A stretch of 59,525 nt of DNA from Secundilactobacillus angelensis (lineage in GTDB: Bacteria; Bacillota; Bacilli; Lactobacillales; Lactobacillaceae): the NCBI RefSeq assembly GCF_012641075.1, contig NZ_JAAXLJ010000016.1, positions 1-59,525 on the forward strand, given 5' to 3'. Below the pieces are notes generated by a model. That model was not told the origin of the DNA. It was given only the letters and a program-made list of their open reading frames with translations, and ran no database searches. Shown one piece after another: positions 51,639 through 59,525 of this stretch. Position numbers and translations under genes: made by a program. How positions within the stretch are numbered: position 1 is the first letter of the stretch; each line of letters starts with the position of its first letter.

Positions 51639-52277
51639 CTAGTAACCATCAAACCGATTTAAGCTATAAGTGTTAATGACATTGATGAGCTTCTTCGCGT
51701 AAGTTGGATCCGTGGCATAACCATTTTGCTGTAACAACTTGGCAGCCGTTCGGTAATTTGTCACGTGAGCTGGCAAAAATTGCTGGGCGACCACGGCATC
51801 ATGGTCTAAAATTGATGCCTCTAAGTTAGGATAAACACGGAAATTCGCGTTAATTCGCTCCTCTTTACCATTGATATATTCAGTGGTTGGAAATGATTTC
51901 GTGCGTCCGTTATAACTCCCCTTGATTCCAAACGGGTTGTTGGCCTGTTGGTACAACTGGGAGTGCCCCCAATTCGACTCGATGATTGCTTGAGCAACCA
52001 CGATACTCGGGAGTACCTGGTGGTTATCTTTATAGACGTTAATCGCTGGTTTTGCCACCGAGTCAATAAACTTTCGCTGCTGCCGCTGTTCGGGAGTTTC
52101 CGAGTTGGTGGGCTTGTTAGCTTGCTCCTGTCGGCTTTCAATGTTGTTCATGACATAGCGGACGCCTAGCCCGCCACCAATGACAAAGAGTGCCAACAAG
52201 AAAATCAGTGTTGCCACTCCCTGCGAATTATTCTTTTTGCTACGGCGTTTTTTCTTGGCCAAAAACTGTGTCTCCAT
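51639..52277 (-). CDS. GH73 glucosaminidase (muramidase)
   Basis: A 212-residue enzyme with a basic N-terminus and one helix (residues 22 to 43) as signal anchor. The glucosaminidase domain runs from residue 70 to the end: LPSIVVAQAIIESNWGHSQL holds the catalytic Glu and the QQANNPFGIKG stretch is typical. It cleaves peptidoglycan during growth or separation. It is monocistronic, with no cell-wall repeat domain. Confidence 0.92.
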   Translation of the reverse strand: METQFLAKKKRRSKKNNSQGVATLIFLLALFVIGGGLGVRYVMNNIESRQEQANKPTNSETPEQRQQRKFIDSVAKPAINVYKDNHQVLPSIVVAQAIIESNWGHSQLYQQANNPFGIKGSYNGRTKSFPTTEYINGKEERINANFRVYPNLEASILDHDAVVAQQFLPAHVTNYRTAAKLLQQNGYATDPTYAKKLINVINTYSLNRFDGY

Positions 52278-52347
52278 TCCTTCAAATTATTCTTGTCTTT
52301 AAAGTTAGTTTAACATGGCGTCGGCTTTACCAAGAATTAATAATTCA

Positions 52348-53325
52348 TTAATTTAAACTGACAGTCTGTAATTGATCAGGAATGCCATAGAATTCAGGCT
52401 TGGTTCGTTCCAGCATTGCTGGCGTTAACTGCAGCTTCACGAGTCCTAATCGATTATAAGATTCAAAATAATAGGATAACGATTCGGTTACTGTTGAAGC
52501 ACGGTAAACTGAATAATTTTGCTGATACGCGGTACTTTTTGGCACACTCACACCATTTAAAAGGTGCCACATGCTGACAATTCCTGAATTTTCATCAGCA
52601 GGTTGATCGGTTCGTTCTTTGTAGTACGCTGCTCGAATGAAGCGTGAACCTGGCGTATACGAACCAGCAGGAATCTTCTTTCCAGAGAAGCTACCCGTCG
52701 TCACCCGCGGTGTATTTAACGGCACTGATCCAGCTTCAAATTCCGGCGTAAAGGTCATATAATCTTCCAACTGTTTAAGCTGCCGTTTAAAGTCATAGGC
52801 GTTGGTGAGAATACCAAGCGGGTTTTCGTATATCTTAAGTGGCTTTTCTGAAGTTTCAATTGCCACGATTCGACCCGACGCATCTGAAGCCACAAAGTGC
52901 AGCTCTGGGTAGCCATAGGGCTTGAACGCCCCTTCACCACTCATCAATTGAATCTCATTCATATGTTCCTCAATTTCGACAATTGACTTGAAGTGCCCTA
53001 ACAAGTACAACGGCAATTCAAATGGGGCAAGTGAATGTTTATTGAGATCCGGCTGGTGATCAAAAATTGCCCCATTGGCAAAGGTTAATTTTTGAACACT
53101 CAATCCAAATTCGTTAATCCCATCAGAGATATCGATTTCCTTATCGTGGGCACCGCCACTGCCAATAATAGCGTAAGAGTTTTGATACGCCTGATTATCA
53201 TACACCGACCGCCAATGGTATTGACGAGGAACAAAAACTGGTCTAGCACCTAACGCATGCCAATCCATCGTTCGACCCAAAACGTGAGTCCCATCCAGTG
53301 AGATTTGATAGATACTCGTACACAT
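52348..53325 (-). CDS. Choloylglycine hydrolase family (bile salt hydrolase / penicillin V acylase)
   Basis: A 325-residue Ntn-hydrolase. Cys2 becomes the N-terminal nucleophile once Met is removed; Arg18 and Asp21 are in GRTMDWH, an Asn is in NPLGILTNAYDF near residue 175 and an Arg lies near 228. These match the catalytic set of bile salt hydrolases. Penicillin V acylase and N-acyl-homoserine lactone acylase share it, so substrate is open. It starts 4 bp after a small gene of unknown function, probably as an operon. Confidence 0.88.
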   Translation of the reverse strand: MCTSIYQISLDGTHVLGRTMDWHALGARPVFVPRQYHWRSVYDNQAYQNSYAIIGSGGAHDKEIDISDGINEFGLSVQKLTFANGAIFDHQPDLNKHSLAPFELPLYLLGHFKSIVEIEEHMNEIQLMSGEGAFKPYGYPELHFVASDASGRIVAIETSEKPLKIYENPLGILTNAYDFKRQLKQLEDYMTFTPEFEAGSVPLNTPRVTTGSFSGKKIPAGSYTPGSRFIRAAYYKERTDQPADENSGIVSMWHLLNGVSVPKSTAYQQNYSVYRASTVTESLSYYFESYNRLGLVKLQLTPAMLERTKPEFYGIPDQLQTVSLN

Positions 53326-53329
53326 GTTG

Positions 53330-53575
53330 TCACCGCTCCCTTGTTTGGCTTAGATGCTGTAACGTATTTTCAAACTGCTGATCAATTCGTTTCTGGCTTG
53401 CTTCTGATATCTGGGTTGCTGGTTGCCCTTTTCTAAGAATGGGTTCCGCCACCTTCAAGTAAGTAAATAAAACTTGGCTGACATCTAAATGATAAACGGC
53501 AGCTAATCGTTTCGCAATTGAAAACCGATTATTAGTATTCAATCCAGCATATGGACTTTGATACTGCTTTGACAT
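53330..53575 (-). CDS. Small protein of unknown function upstream of the choloylglycine hydrolase
   Basis: An 81-residue, cytosolic, helix-rich protein: MSKQYQSPYAGLNTNNRFSI, then AKRLAAVYHLDVSQVLFTYL and a basic and polar C-terminus. There are no Cys residues and no membrane segment. The middle part could be a small helical DNA- or protein-binding unit, but I do not recognise it. A GAAGAG box precedes the ATG at 53575. Its stop lies 4 bp from the next ATG, so it is surely co-translated with the hydrolase. Confidence 0.6.
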   Translation of the reverse strand: MSKQYQSPYAGLNTNNRFSIAKRLAAVYHLDVSQVLFTYLKVAEPILRKGQPATQISEASQKRIDQQFENTLQHLSQTRER

Positions 53576-53690
53576 GGTCTCTTCCACCCTTCATTTCAAG
53601 AAAGTTCATTATAAGCAATTTTTTACCTGAATAATAGTAATTTGAATTGAAATCAATTAATCGCGGACAACCGAGGTAAAAGCTTTATTT

Positions 53691-53734
53691 TATTTCATTT
53701 GAAAATTGAAATACAAACTCTTATCGGCTATGTT
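53691..53734 (+). promoter_or_regulatory. Promoter and inverted repeat upstream of the MMPL gene
   Basis: TTGAAA (53706-53711) and TATGTT (53729-53734) are 17 bp apart. TATTTCA (53691-53697) and TGAAATA (53707-53713) form an inverted repeat over the -35, a likely repressor site. No regulator gene of the TetR type is adjacent. Confidence 0.4.
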
Positions 53735-53793
53735 AATATAGTAGTTATATATATGCGCCTTGAAGGGCGACATTTTAAGGGAGATATTATTCA

Positions 53794-56508
53794 ATGAAAG
53801 AGCGGATACGTCAGTTACACAGTCATCGAATCTTCTCATTGCTGTTTTGGCTCATCGCAATTTTTGCTGCCATCGTGATGATGCCTAACACCTCTGACAT
53901 GATTCAATCTAAGGGACAGCCTCAGTTAGCTAATGATAGCCAGCCGATGGTCGCCCGGAGTATGCAAAGCACATGGGGTAGGAACATTTCCGGTACGTCT
54001 CAGGTTACAGTAGTTTTCAGTAATCCTAACGGAAAGTTGACCACCACCCAACAGTCTAATATTGATAAAACCGTTCAACGTTTGACTGAAAAACAAAAAA
54101 CTTATGGCATCCAGTCTATTCAAACTATGACCACGAATCCGACTGCCAAAAGCCAATTTTATTCCAAAGACGGTTCTACCGAAACCATCCAATTGGCACT
54201 CGCTCAAAATCAAGGCGATTCAAGAGTACTTGCGAAGCAGCTCCGAAGCCAAATTCGAACAGCCGGTTTATCAACTTACTTAACTAGTCCGGAATTAGTG
54301 AACGATGCCGCTAATGAAAACATCAGTCACGTGACAACTTTTGCCGCTATTCTTGGCTTTATTTTAAGCCTGTTAATCATTGGTGTGATCTTCAAATCAC
54401 TGATTGCACCTCTAATCTCCACATTATCCATGCTGATGATGTACGCAGTTTCCCTAAGCTTAGTTAACAACTTAGCTAGTCATACCAGTTTTCCGTACTC
54501 AGAATACCTGCCATTATTAACATTGTTATTGACATTAATTCTTGGAACACTGGGCTTTTACTACCTATTTAACGCATTTAAAGAAAACGCAGCAGCCGGC
54601 CAAGACCCGGCAGAAGCGACAACTCATAGTGTGCATGCCATTCGCAACTTTCTACTGATTCTTGGTTGCACGTTAACGATTCTCTTTGCCAGTTTTTACG
54701 CCTTTAGTTTTTCAACGATTCGGGCAATGTCTAGCCTAGCAATCGTTACGATTGTCACCATTATCGGACTGTACACCATTGCACCGATCTTCATGCAGTT
54801 ACTTGGCGAACGATTCTTCTGGCCAGCCGCTGATCTACCCACCCGACCACACCGTTTCTGGAACTGGATGGCAAGCTTCGGCCTCTGGCAACCATTCGTT
54901 GCAATCATCGCAGTCTTGTACGTTGTCGGTCCCTTTGCCATTTTATACCGGGACAATTTGAATTTCTCGGCGGCTAAAACGGTCGCACCTAACAACGAAG
55001 CAATTTCTGGTATGCGCGTGCTTAACGCCCACTTTGGTGAAGGAAAAGCTACCCCAGTTACCATTTATGTCCGTAGTAAGGATCGGGTGGATAACGAAAA
55101 AGCGCTGCTTCAACTCGATAATTTAACTACCAAATTAAAGTCAATGCCCGGCGTTGCTGGGGTCACATCATTGACTCAGCCTAACGGTCAGCCAATGAAC
55201 CAGTACTACGTTAATACTCAGCTCAACCAGATGAACACCTCACTTCGGGGTGCCACTGATCAACTTTCAACATTACAATCTGATCTCAAGTCTAACCGCT
55301 CGGATCTCAGCCAGGTTAAACTCAGCGAATCTGCTGACAAGCTGGATAGTCTAGTTTCCAAAACCACCACTCTTGCTGACGATACAAGCACCGTTCGTTC
55401 ACAAGTTTCACAGGTTGCGGGCAGAGCTAGCGTTTCTCAAAGCTCATCAGCTTCCAAACGAGTTAGAAATTATCAACGGTTACTCAACCTAGTCAGCAAC
55501 CAGCTTCAGACCGTCGCTAGCAACATGCGGGTCCTCAACGATGAGGCTACTACAGCCGGCAATGATGGCCAAGCTGTTCAATCCAGCGTTTCAGATTATG
55601 CTTCCCAGGTTTCATCCGTTCAAAGCAGTCTAAAGAAAACAACAACTAGTCTAAACGGCTTGATTAAGTCGTATAACAGCATCTACAGTTATCTTTCTGC
55701 TTTACAAGCATCCGATGCCGCTAAGACTTATTACATTACTCCTGAGCAACTCACCAGTATGCAATTCCAGCAATCCTTGGCAAGCAACACGAGTCAGGAT
55801 TACAAAACGACTCAGTTACAAATTTACCTGAAGAACTCTGCATCAAGCCATAACAACGCTGCAACAATCCAACAACTACAGTCTGAAGTCAAAACTCAGT
55901 TGCAAGGGACTGCTCTTAGCAACGCTAAAATTGCCTACACTGGTCAACCAGTTGTTCAAAATACGGTTGAACACGCCATTAAAACAAATGCTGGCTGGTT
56001 ACTCTTAACCATTGGGATCATTACTTTCCTAATTATTGCGATTCTAAGTGGTTCAGTTCTCCAGCCAATTTACTGGTTGACCAGCTTGGCCTTAGCCGTT
56101 ATGGGTGGCGTCCAGTTAGCTGAGCTCACGAGTCACTTTATGTCTGGTGATCCAACTTTCAACTGGCAAGTGCCGTTTATCGCATTTGTGCCATTGCTCA
56201 TTATCAGTATGAGCCTACTGATTCAACTGGCAATTAGCTATCGCTTTAAAGAGGTTAGTTTGCTGGACTGGCTCCAGCCCGGTGTCAGTTCTCTAGGTCA
56301 AACACTTCGTTACCAGTTGTTTACGATGGTTATTATCTGTCTGGTCTTGTTTAGCGCTAATTTTGCGCCACTCACGCAGGCTGGATTGGTAATCTTGTTT
56401 GCAACTATCATCTTCGACATTATCTTGCCGATTATTGTCACATCCGTTGGCAAATTAACCGTGACGTTACCTACTATGCGTCCTCACTTAAAGCGCCACG
56501 CAAAATAA
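53794..56508 (+). CDS. MMPL/RND-family membrane transporter
   Basis: A 904-residue protein: a helix near residue 15, an exported domain (about 40 to 175), five or six helices with the MMPL core (about 180 to 370), a second exported domain (400 to 725) and a second helix bundle to the end. The exported insert 470 to 640 is Ser/Gln/Thr-rich coiled coil (LRGATDQLSTLQSDLKSNRS). Such YdgH/MmpL-like pumps carry lipids or surface components. It is monocistronic with its own terminator. Confidence 0.87.
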   Translation: MKERIRQLHSHRIFSLLFWLIAIFAAIVMMPNTSDMIQSKGQPQLANDSQPMVARSMQSTWGRNISGTSQVTVVFSNPNGKLTTTQQSNIDKTVQRLTEKQKTYGIQSIQTMTTNPTAKSQFYSKDGSTETIQLALAQNQGDSRVLAKQLRSQIRTAGLSTYLTSPELVNDAANENISHVTTFAAILGFILSLLIIGVIFKSLIAPLISTLSMLMMYAVSLSLVNNLASHTSFPYSEYLPLLTLLLTLILGTLGFYYLFNAFKENAAAGQDPAEATTHSVHAIRNFLLILGCTLTILFASFYAFSFSTIRAMSSLAIVTIVTIIGLYTIAPIFMQLLGERFFWPAADLPTRPHRFWNWMASFGLWQPFVAIIAVLYVVGPFAILYRDNLNFSAAKTVAPNNEAISGMRVLNAHFGEGKATPVTIYVRSKDRVDNEKALLQLDNLTTKLKSMPGVAGVTSLTQPNGQPMNQYYVNTQLNQMNTSLRGATDQLSTLQSDLKSNRSDLSQVKLSESADKLDSLVSKTTTLADDTSTVRSQVSQVAGRASVSQSSSASKRVRNYQRLLNLVSNQLQTVASNMRVLNDEATTAGNDGQAVQSSVSDYASQVSSVQSSLKKTTTSLNGLIKSYNSIYSYLSALQASDAAKTYYITPEQLTSMQFQQSLASNTSQDYKTTQLQIYLKNSASSHNNAATIQQLQSEVKTQLQGTALSNAKIAYTGQPVVQNTVEHAIKTNAGWLLLTIGIITFLIIAILSGSVLQPIYWLTSLALAVMGGVQLAELTSHFMSGDPTFNWQVPFIAFVPLLIISMSLLIQLAISYRFKEVSLLDWLQPGVSSLGQTLRYQLFTMVIICLVLFSANFAPLTQAGLVILFATIIFDIILPIIVTSVGKLTVTLPTMRPHLKRHAK

Positions 56509-56526
56509 ATAATTTAGTTAGTTATT

Positions 56527-56574
56527 AAAAGAACGACTAGAGCAGTCATCAAACTGTTCTAGTCGTTCTTTTTT
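56527..56574. terminator. Bidirectional terminator
   Basis: AAAAGAACGACTAGA (from 56527) pairs with TCTAGTCGTTCTTTT (to about 56572), with an inner CAGT/ACTG stem, between the convergent MMPL and MerR genes. Confidence 0.85.
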
Positions 56575-56579
56575 GCGAC

Positions 56580-57023
56580 TTAATTCGAATTGTCGTTCGC
56601 CGGCCGAACCTCATAGCTGGCTTCTCCATTCTCGTACAGACCGTAAAGAACCTGCGTTTTCGCTTTATCAAAGTAGCCCAAGTTCAAATACATCTTTCCT
56701 TCGACAACCTCTACACCATTAAACGCAACTTTAAAAAACTTGCGGGCTAGTAAAATTTCTTTTTCAATACTCCGCATTTTCTCCACGGCTGCCGGAAGTC
56801 GATACCCCTCATCCTGCAGTTTTTTAATGATACTAACTTGAAGAAACGTATGAAAGTCATAGACTCGCGCCTTGTTTTGATCATCACGTGTATTGGCTGA
56901 AATGTACTCACGCTGCTCCCAGTATCTAAGCTGACGCGAGGACACCCCAGTCATGCGACTCAGTTCACCAATGCGAAACACAAAGGTATCGGTGTTGACT
57001 AAATTAGGGATTTGATAATTCAT
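56580..57023 (-). CDS. MerR-family regulator
   Basis: A 147-residue MerR protein with FRIGELSRMTGVSSRQLRYW at about residues 15 to 34 (helix-turn-helix), a wing around EYISANTRDDQNKARVYDF and a dimerisation helix SIEKEILLARKFF. There are no Cys residues, so metal sensing is unlikely. The C-terminal 45 residues form a short beta-rich domain. The ATG at 57023 follows GGCGG; an upstream ATG at 57104 lacks an RBS. It is divergent from the NlpC/P60 gene and might control it. Confidence 0.82.
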   Translation of the reverse strand: MNYQIPNLVNTDTFVFRIGELSRMTGVSSRQLRYWEQREYISANTRDDQNKARVYDFHTFLQVSIIKKLQDEGYRLPAAVEKMRSIEKEILLARKFFKVAFNGVEVVEGKMYLNLGYFDKAKTQVLYGLYENGEASYEVRPANDNSN

Positions 57024-57271
57024 CTCATAACCGCCTCTCAGATTTTGCACCCTTATTATTCCACATTCTTGACTAATGAGCAAAGTCAGTCGCTTGTACA
57101 ACATGTCTTATAGGAAATGTTATTTTACAGGATTGTGAAATTATTACGTAAATTACAGTCTGAAACTGATTGTTTAACGTCATTGACACTGCTTTGTTAC
57201 ATGATTGAAATAAATAACACGTACACTAATTGTTGTACATAAAAACGGATAAGTTAGGGGTTTTAAGTTCA

Positions 57272-57760
57272 ATGAAGAAATTAATCGTAAAAAGTATTAT
57301 TGCGGTAGCAGCATTCTTTAGTTTCGCAGTTGCTGGTGCACAGGCTACTACAGCACAGGCTGCAAGCACGAACGCAACTTACAGCACCGTTTACAACACA
57401 GCTAAGCAAAATTTAGGTAAGCCATACGTTTGGGGCGCAACTGGTCCTTCCGCATTTGATTGCTCAGGCTTTACCAGTTACGTTTACAAAAAGGCTGCCA
57501 AGATTTCTATTCCACGGACAGCACAAGCACAATATAACGCTTATAAGCACGTTAGCGGTTCTAACGTTGAAAAGGGCGACTTAGTCTTCTTCGGTTACGG
57601 TACCGGCAGTATCAGCCACGTTGGCTTATACGTTGGTAACGGCAAGATGATTGATGCCCAAAACCGCGGCGTTGTGAAAGAAAAGGTCCACGCACCATGG
57701 TGGCACGTTGTTGGTTACGCACACGTTACCGATTTTAGCACCACTGCTTCACTAGACTAA
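57272..57760 (+). CDS. Secreted NlpC/P60 endopeptidase
   Basis: A 162-residue exported enzyme. The signal peptide covers residues 1 to about 32 (AAFFSFAVAGAQATTAQAAS), then a single NlpC/P60 domain with catalytic Cys in FDCSGF, His in SHVGLYVGNG and the third residue near PWWHVVGY. It cleaves D-Glu-diaminoacid bonds in peptidoglycan. There is no SH3b or LysM binding domain, so it is a minimal form. TGTTACATGATTGAAAT upstream could be a loose WalR-type site. Confidence 0.9.
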   Translation: MKKLIVKSIIAVAAFFSFAVAGAQATTAQAASTNATYSTVYNTAKQNLGKPYVWGATGPSAFDCSGFTSYVYKKAAKISIPRTAQAQYNAYKHVSGSNVEKGDLVFFGYGTGSISHVGLYVGNGKMIDAQNRGVVKEKVHAPWWHVVGYAHVTDFSTTASLD

Positions 57761-57774
57761 TACACACATATAAC

Positions 57775-57811
57775 AAAGCCGTGATCGTCAAGTTGATGAT
57801 CACGGCTTTTT
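57775..57811. terminator. Bidirectional terminator
   Basis: AAAGCCGTGATC (57775-57786) pairs with GATCACGGCTTT (57798-57809) and is followed by Ts, between the NlpC/P60 and GNAT genes. Confidence 0.85.
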
Positions 57812-57829
57812 AGATTCTTTAGAAACAAT

Positions 57830-58252
57830 TTAAAGGTTCTTCACCATTTTAACGTGCTTGATCCCCACTTCTTCAAACGGTTCGCCAGTTTGCTCAAATC
57901 CTAAACGTTCGTACAATCCGATGGCTGTTGCTTGAGCGTTTAGCTCCAAGTGGCTCTTCGGGGGCATTTCGGCAATTACTCGCTGCAATAAGCCTATGGC
58001 ATACCCATGATGCCGAAAAGCGTTCAGGGTGGCTACGCGTTGAATATGTACTGTCTGTCCTAGATGACGAATTCTTGCAGTAACAACCGGTTGATGCTCA
58101 ACGTAACCAACATAATGCGTCACCTGATCATCTAAACCATCAAATTCTAACTTAGCTGAAATGCCCTGTTCCTTCACAAAAACCGCCTGGCGAATGTTGG
58201 CCGCATCGTGGTAAACCTGACTCTTCGTACCTGTTGCTGACTCAATTTTCAT
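57830..58252 (-). CDS. GNAT-family N-acetyltransferase
   Basis: A 140-residue acetyltransferase, ElaA/YjcF-like: IRQAVFVKEQGISAKLEFDG near residue 20, the acetyl-CoA binding region IQRVATLNAFRHHGYAIGLL near 70, and ALGLYERLGF-like IGLYERLGFEQTGEPF near 108. The substrate is unknown. It is monocistronic and convergent with the NlpC/P60 gene. Confidence 0.87.
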   Translation of the reverse strand: MKIESATGTKSQVYHDAANIRQAVFVKEQGISAKLEFDGLDDQVTHYVGYVEHQPVVTARIRHLGQTVHIQRVATLNAFRHHGYAIGLLQRVIAEMPPKSHLELNAQATAIGLYERLGFEQTGEPFEEVGIKHVKMVKNL

Positions 58253-58367
58253 TACTCAACCCCCTCATCCACTTATTATACCCTATTAGTGCTGGGCGAA
58301 TTCCACGGGATTTCCGGTTCTATATGCTATACTGGGGGCAATAATAATACGAAAGCAGGCGACAATC

Positions 58368-59297
58368 GTGCAAACTCATCACATTTCGCTCTTAACAAAA
58401 AACGCTAAACAAAATATTCGGTTTTACACCCATGTACTTGGTTTACGGCTAGTCAAAAATTCCGTCAACCAAGAAAATATTCATATTCGTCATTTATTCT
58501 ACGGTGATTATTTAGGTACCCCGGGTTCAGTCATTACCTTCTTTGTCTTACCTCTACTGGGACATCGAACAGATGGCAATCACTTTATTAACGGGATCCG
58601 GTTAGCAATTCCAACTGGTAGTCAAGCATTCTGGCAGGAACGCTTAGCCAGTACGGGCATTACAGTAACTAAGACGAGCGACGGTCTTTCATTTGACGAC
58701 CCCGATCAGATTCCCATCACCATGGTAGAAACTGACAACCAGCTCACTGAATGGCAAGTTGTTCCCAATAATGGCATCGACGCCAAATACCAAATCAGCC
58801 GCTTCTTAGGCACTGAACTACACGTACCAGACGTCAGTGCGTCACAGAACTTTTTTGAAAAATTACTCAATCTAACGGTCACTGATAATACGGTCGAACT
58901 TGACGGTGCTGAACAAATTAAGCTAGTGCAAACTACCGATTTCAGTCAAATCACTCGGTTCGGTCGAGGCTCAATCGACCACGTTGCTTTAAGGGTAGCT
59001 GACGAAGCTGAACTGTTACGCTACTATCAACTTGCTGAAGAACAGGGCTGGGACATTGAAATGTACCGCGATCGCGGCTGGTTTAAGAGTCTTTACATTC
59101 GTGAACCCGGCGATAATCGAATTGAACTTGCTACCCCTACCCCAGGATTCAGCCTCGATGAGTCAATTTTAACAATGGGTAACAGTCTCGGTTTACCACC
59201 AAAGTTTGAATCATTGCGGTCAACTATTATGGATTACTACGCTAAGCAAGGCATCGATTTTAGCGATGATGGCGATCTTAGTGCACAGGGTGATTAG
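58368..59297 (+). CDS. VOC-family ring-cleaving dioxygenase-like protein (MhqO type)
   Basis: A 309-residue tandem VOC protein. The first module starts HHISLLTKNAKQNIRFYTHV and the second RFLGTELHVPDVSASQNFFE, with metal ligands including His in GSIDHVALRV and Glu in NRIELATPTPGF. Relatives (MhqA/MhqO) respond to quinone and electrophile stress. The start is GTG at 58368, with an AAGCAGG box upstream; no ATG fits. It is followed by repeats D and E. Confidence 0.85.
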   Translation: MQTHHISLLTKNAKQNIRFYTHVLGLRLVKNSVNQENIHIRHLFYGDYLGTPGSVITFFVLPLLGHRTDGNHFINGIRLAIPTGSQAFWQERLASTGITVTKTSDGLSFDDPDQIPITMVETDNQLTEWQVVPNNGIDAKYQISRFLGTELHVPDVSASQNFFEKLLNLTVTDNTVELDGAEQIKLVQTTDFSQITRFGRGSIDHVALRVADEAELLRYYQLAEEQGWDIEMYRDRGWFKSLYIREPGDNRIELATPTPGFSLDESILTMGNSLGLPPKFESLRSTIMDYYAKQGIDFSDDGDLSAQGD

Positions 59298-59319
59298 GTG
59301 ATTTGATTTAGCTTAATCG

Positions 59320-59430
59320 GGCTTCTCCAAGCAAAGAGCCGCACATAAGGGCGTCTCCGTCTGAGTTCCTAAGTTCATGGAATTCCGTCGGGGACGCCCT
59401 TGTGCTTCGGTCTTTAACCGCTTGGTTGCG
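59320..59430. repeat. Long stem-loop repeat D (AAGTTC family)
   Basis: CCAAGC (59327-59332) pairs with GCTTGG (59420-59425); aa opposes TTAACC (59414-59419); AGA/TCT follows. CACATAAGGGCGTC pairs with GACGCCCTTGTG (59393-59404). The apex is closed by TTCC/GGAA over TAAGTTCAT. Confidence 0.8.
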
Positions 59431-59446
59431 CACCTTGGTTTAATCA

Positions 59447-59525
59447 GGCTTCTCCAAGCAAAGACCTGCTCACAACACAAGCCCACCAAAATTCCCAAGT
59501 TCGGGGAATTCCGGTGGCCTTATCT
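59447..59525. repeat. Long stem-loop repeat E, cut by the window end
   Basis: The 5' flank TTAATCAGGCTTCTCCAAGC is nearly the same as in repeat D (one difference). CCACC/GGTGG and AATTCCC/GGGAATT close on AAGTTCG (59497-59503). The 3' half lies beyond the window. Confidence 0.7.

Overview
The window looks like a chromosomal segment of a Lactobacillaceae species. The gene products (PepX, proline iminopeptidase, choloylglycine hydrolase, Opp system, HelD, NlpC/P60), strong AGGAGG-type ribosome binding sites, T-box regulation and moderate GC all fit this family. The species cannot be fixed from sequence alone.

Region 1 (1 to about 10,640) is one end of an integrated mobile element, probably an ICE. 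It sits against the 3' end of guaA. From left to right it carries a Tn916 Orf7/Orf8-like regulator pair, a cadmium module (cadC-cadD) and an arsenite operon on the minus strand (arsR-arsD-arsA-arsB-[dead gene]-arsD2-CoA-disulfide-reductase-like flavoprotein). A structured non-coding leader, a DUF3173 excisionase-like gene and a tyrosine integrase follow. The metal cargo lies between two copies of a small hairpin motif. The other end and the conjugation genes would lie left of position 1.

Region 2 (10,638 to 20,280) is core chromosome: guaA, coaA, helD, a CPA2 antiporter, a histidine phosphatase and an ABC exporter. Region 3 (20,300 to 31,400) holds the oppABCDF operon, hflX and a glutamine-type ABC transporter operon with a long structured 5' leader. 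Region 4 (31,600 to 43,300) holds a DUF6681-like gene and a Ser-rich exported protein, then a Fur-family regulator, a guanylate-kinase-like and a Nudix gene. An APC permease, a second CPA2 antiporter, pepX, proline iminopeptidase, an L,D-transpeptidase and an ABC-F gene complete it.

Region 5 (43,600 to 49,600) has a VOC protein, a CPBP protease, a candidate small RNA and a TrpXYZ-like ABC transporter. That transporter follows a 14-residue leader peptide and an attenuator. A metC-like lyase under a T-box with a candidate Met specifier ends the region. Region 6 (49,600 to 59,525) holds a HIBADH-family dehydrogenase, thioredoxin, TerC and a GH73 glucosaminidase, then a choloylglycine hydrolase with a small partner gene. 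An MMPL protein, a MerR regulator, an NlpC/P60 hydrolase, a GNAT and a MhqO-like VOC protein follow.

The most unusual signal is a family of five long stem-loop repeats at about 20,307, 27,966, 28,092, 59,320 and 59,447. They lie in gene 3'-end intergenic spaces. Their stems differ in sequence but keep pairing, while an AAGTTC apical loop and a TAACC/TAAAC internal loop are conserved. They look like REP/BIME-type elements or a structured RNA family.
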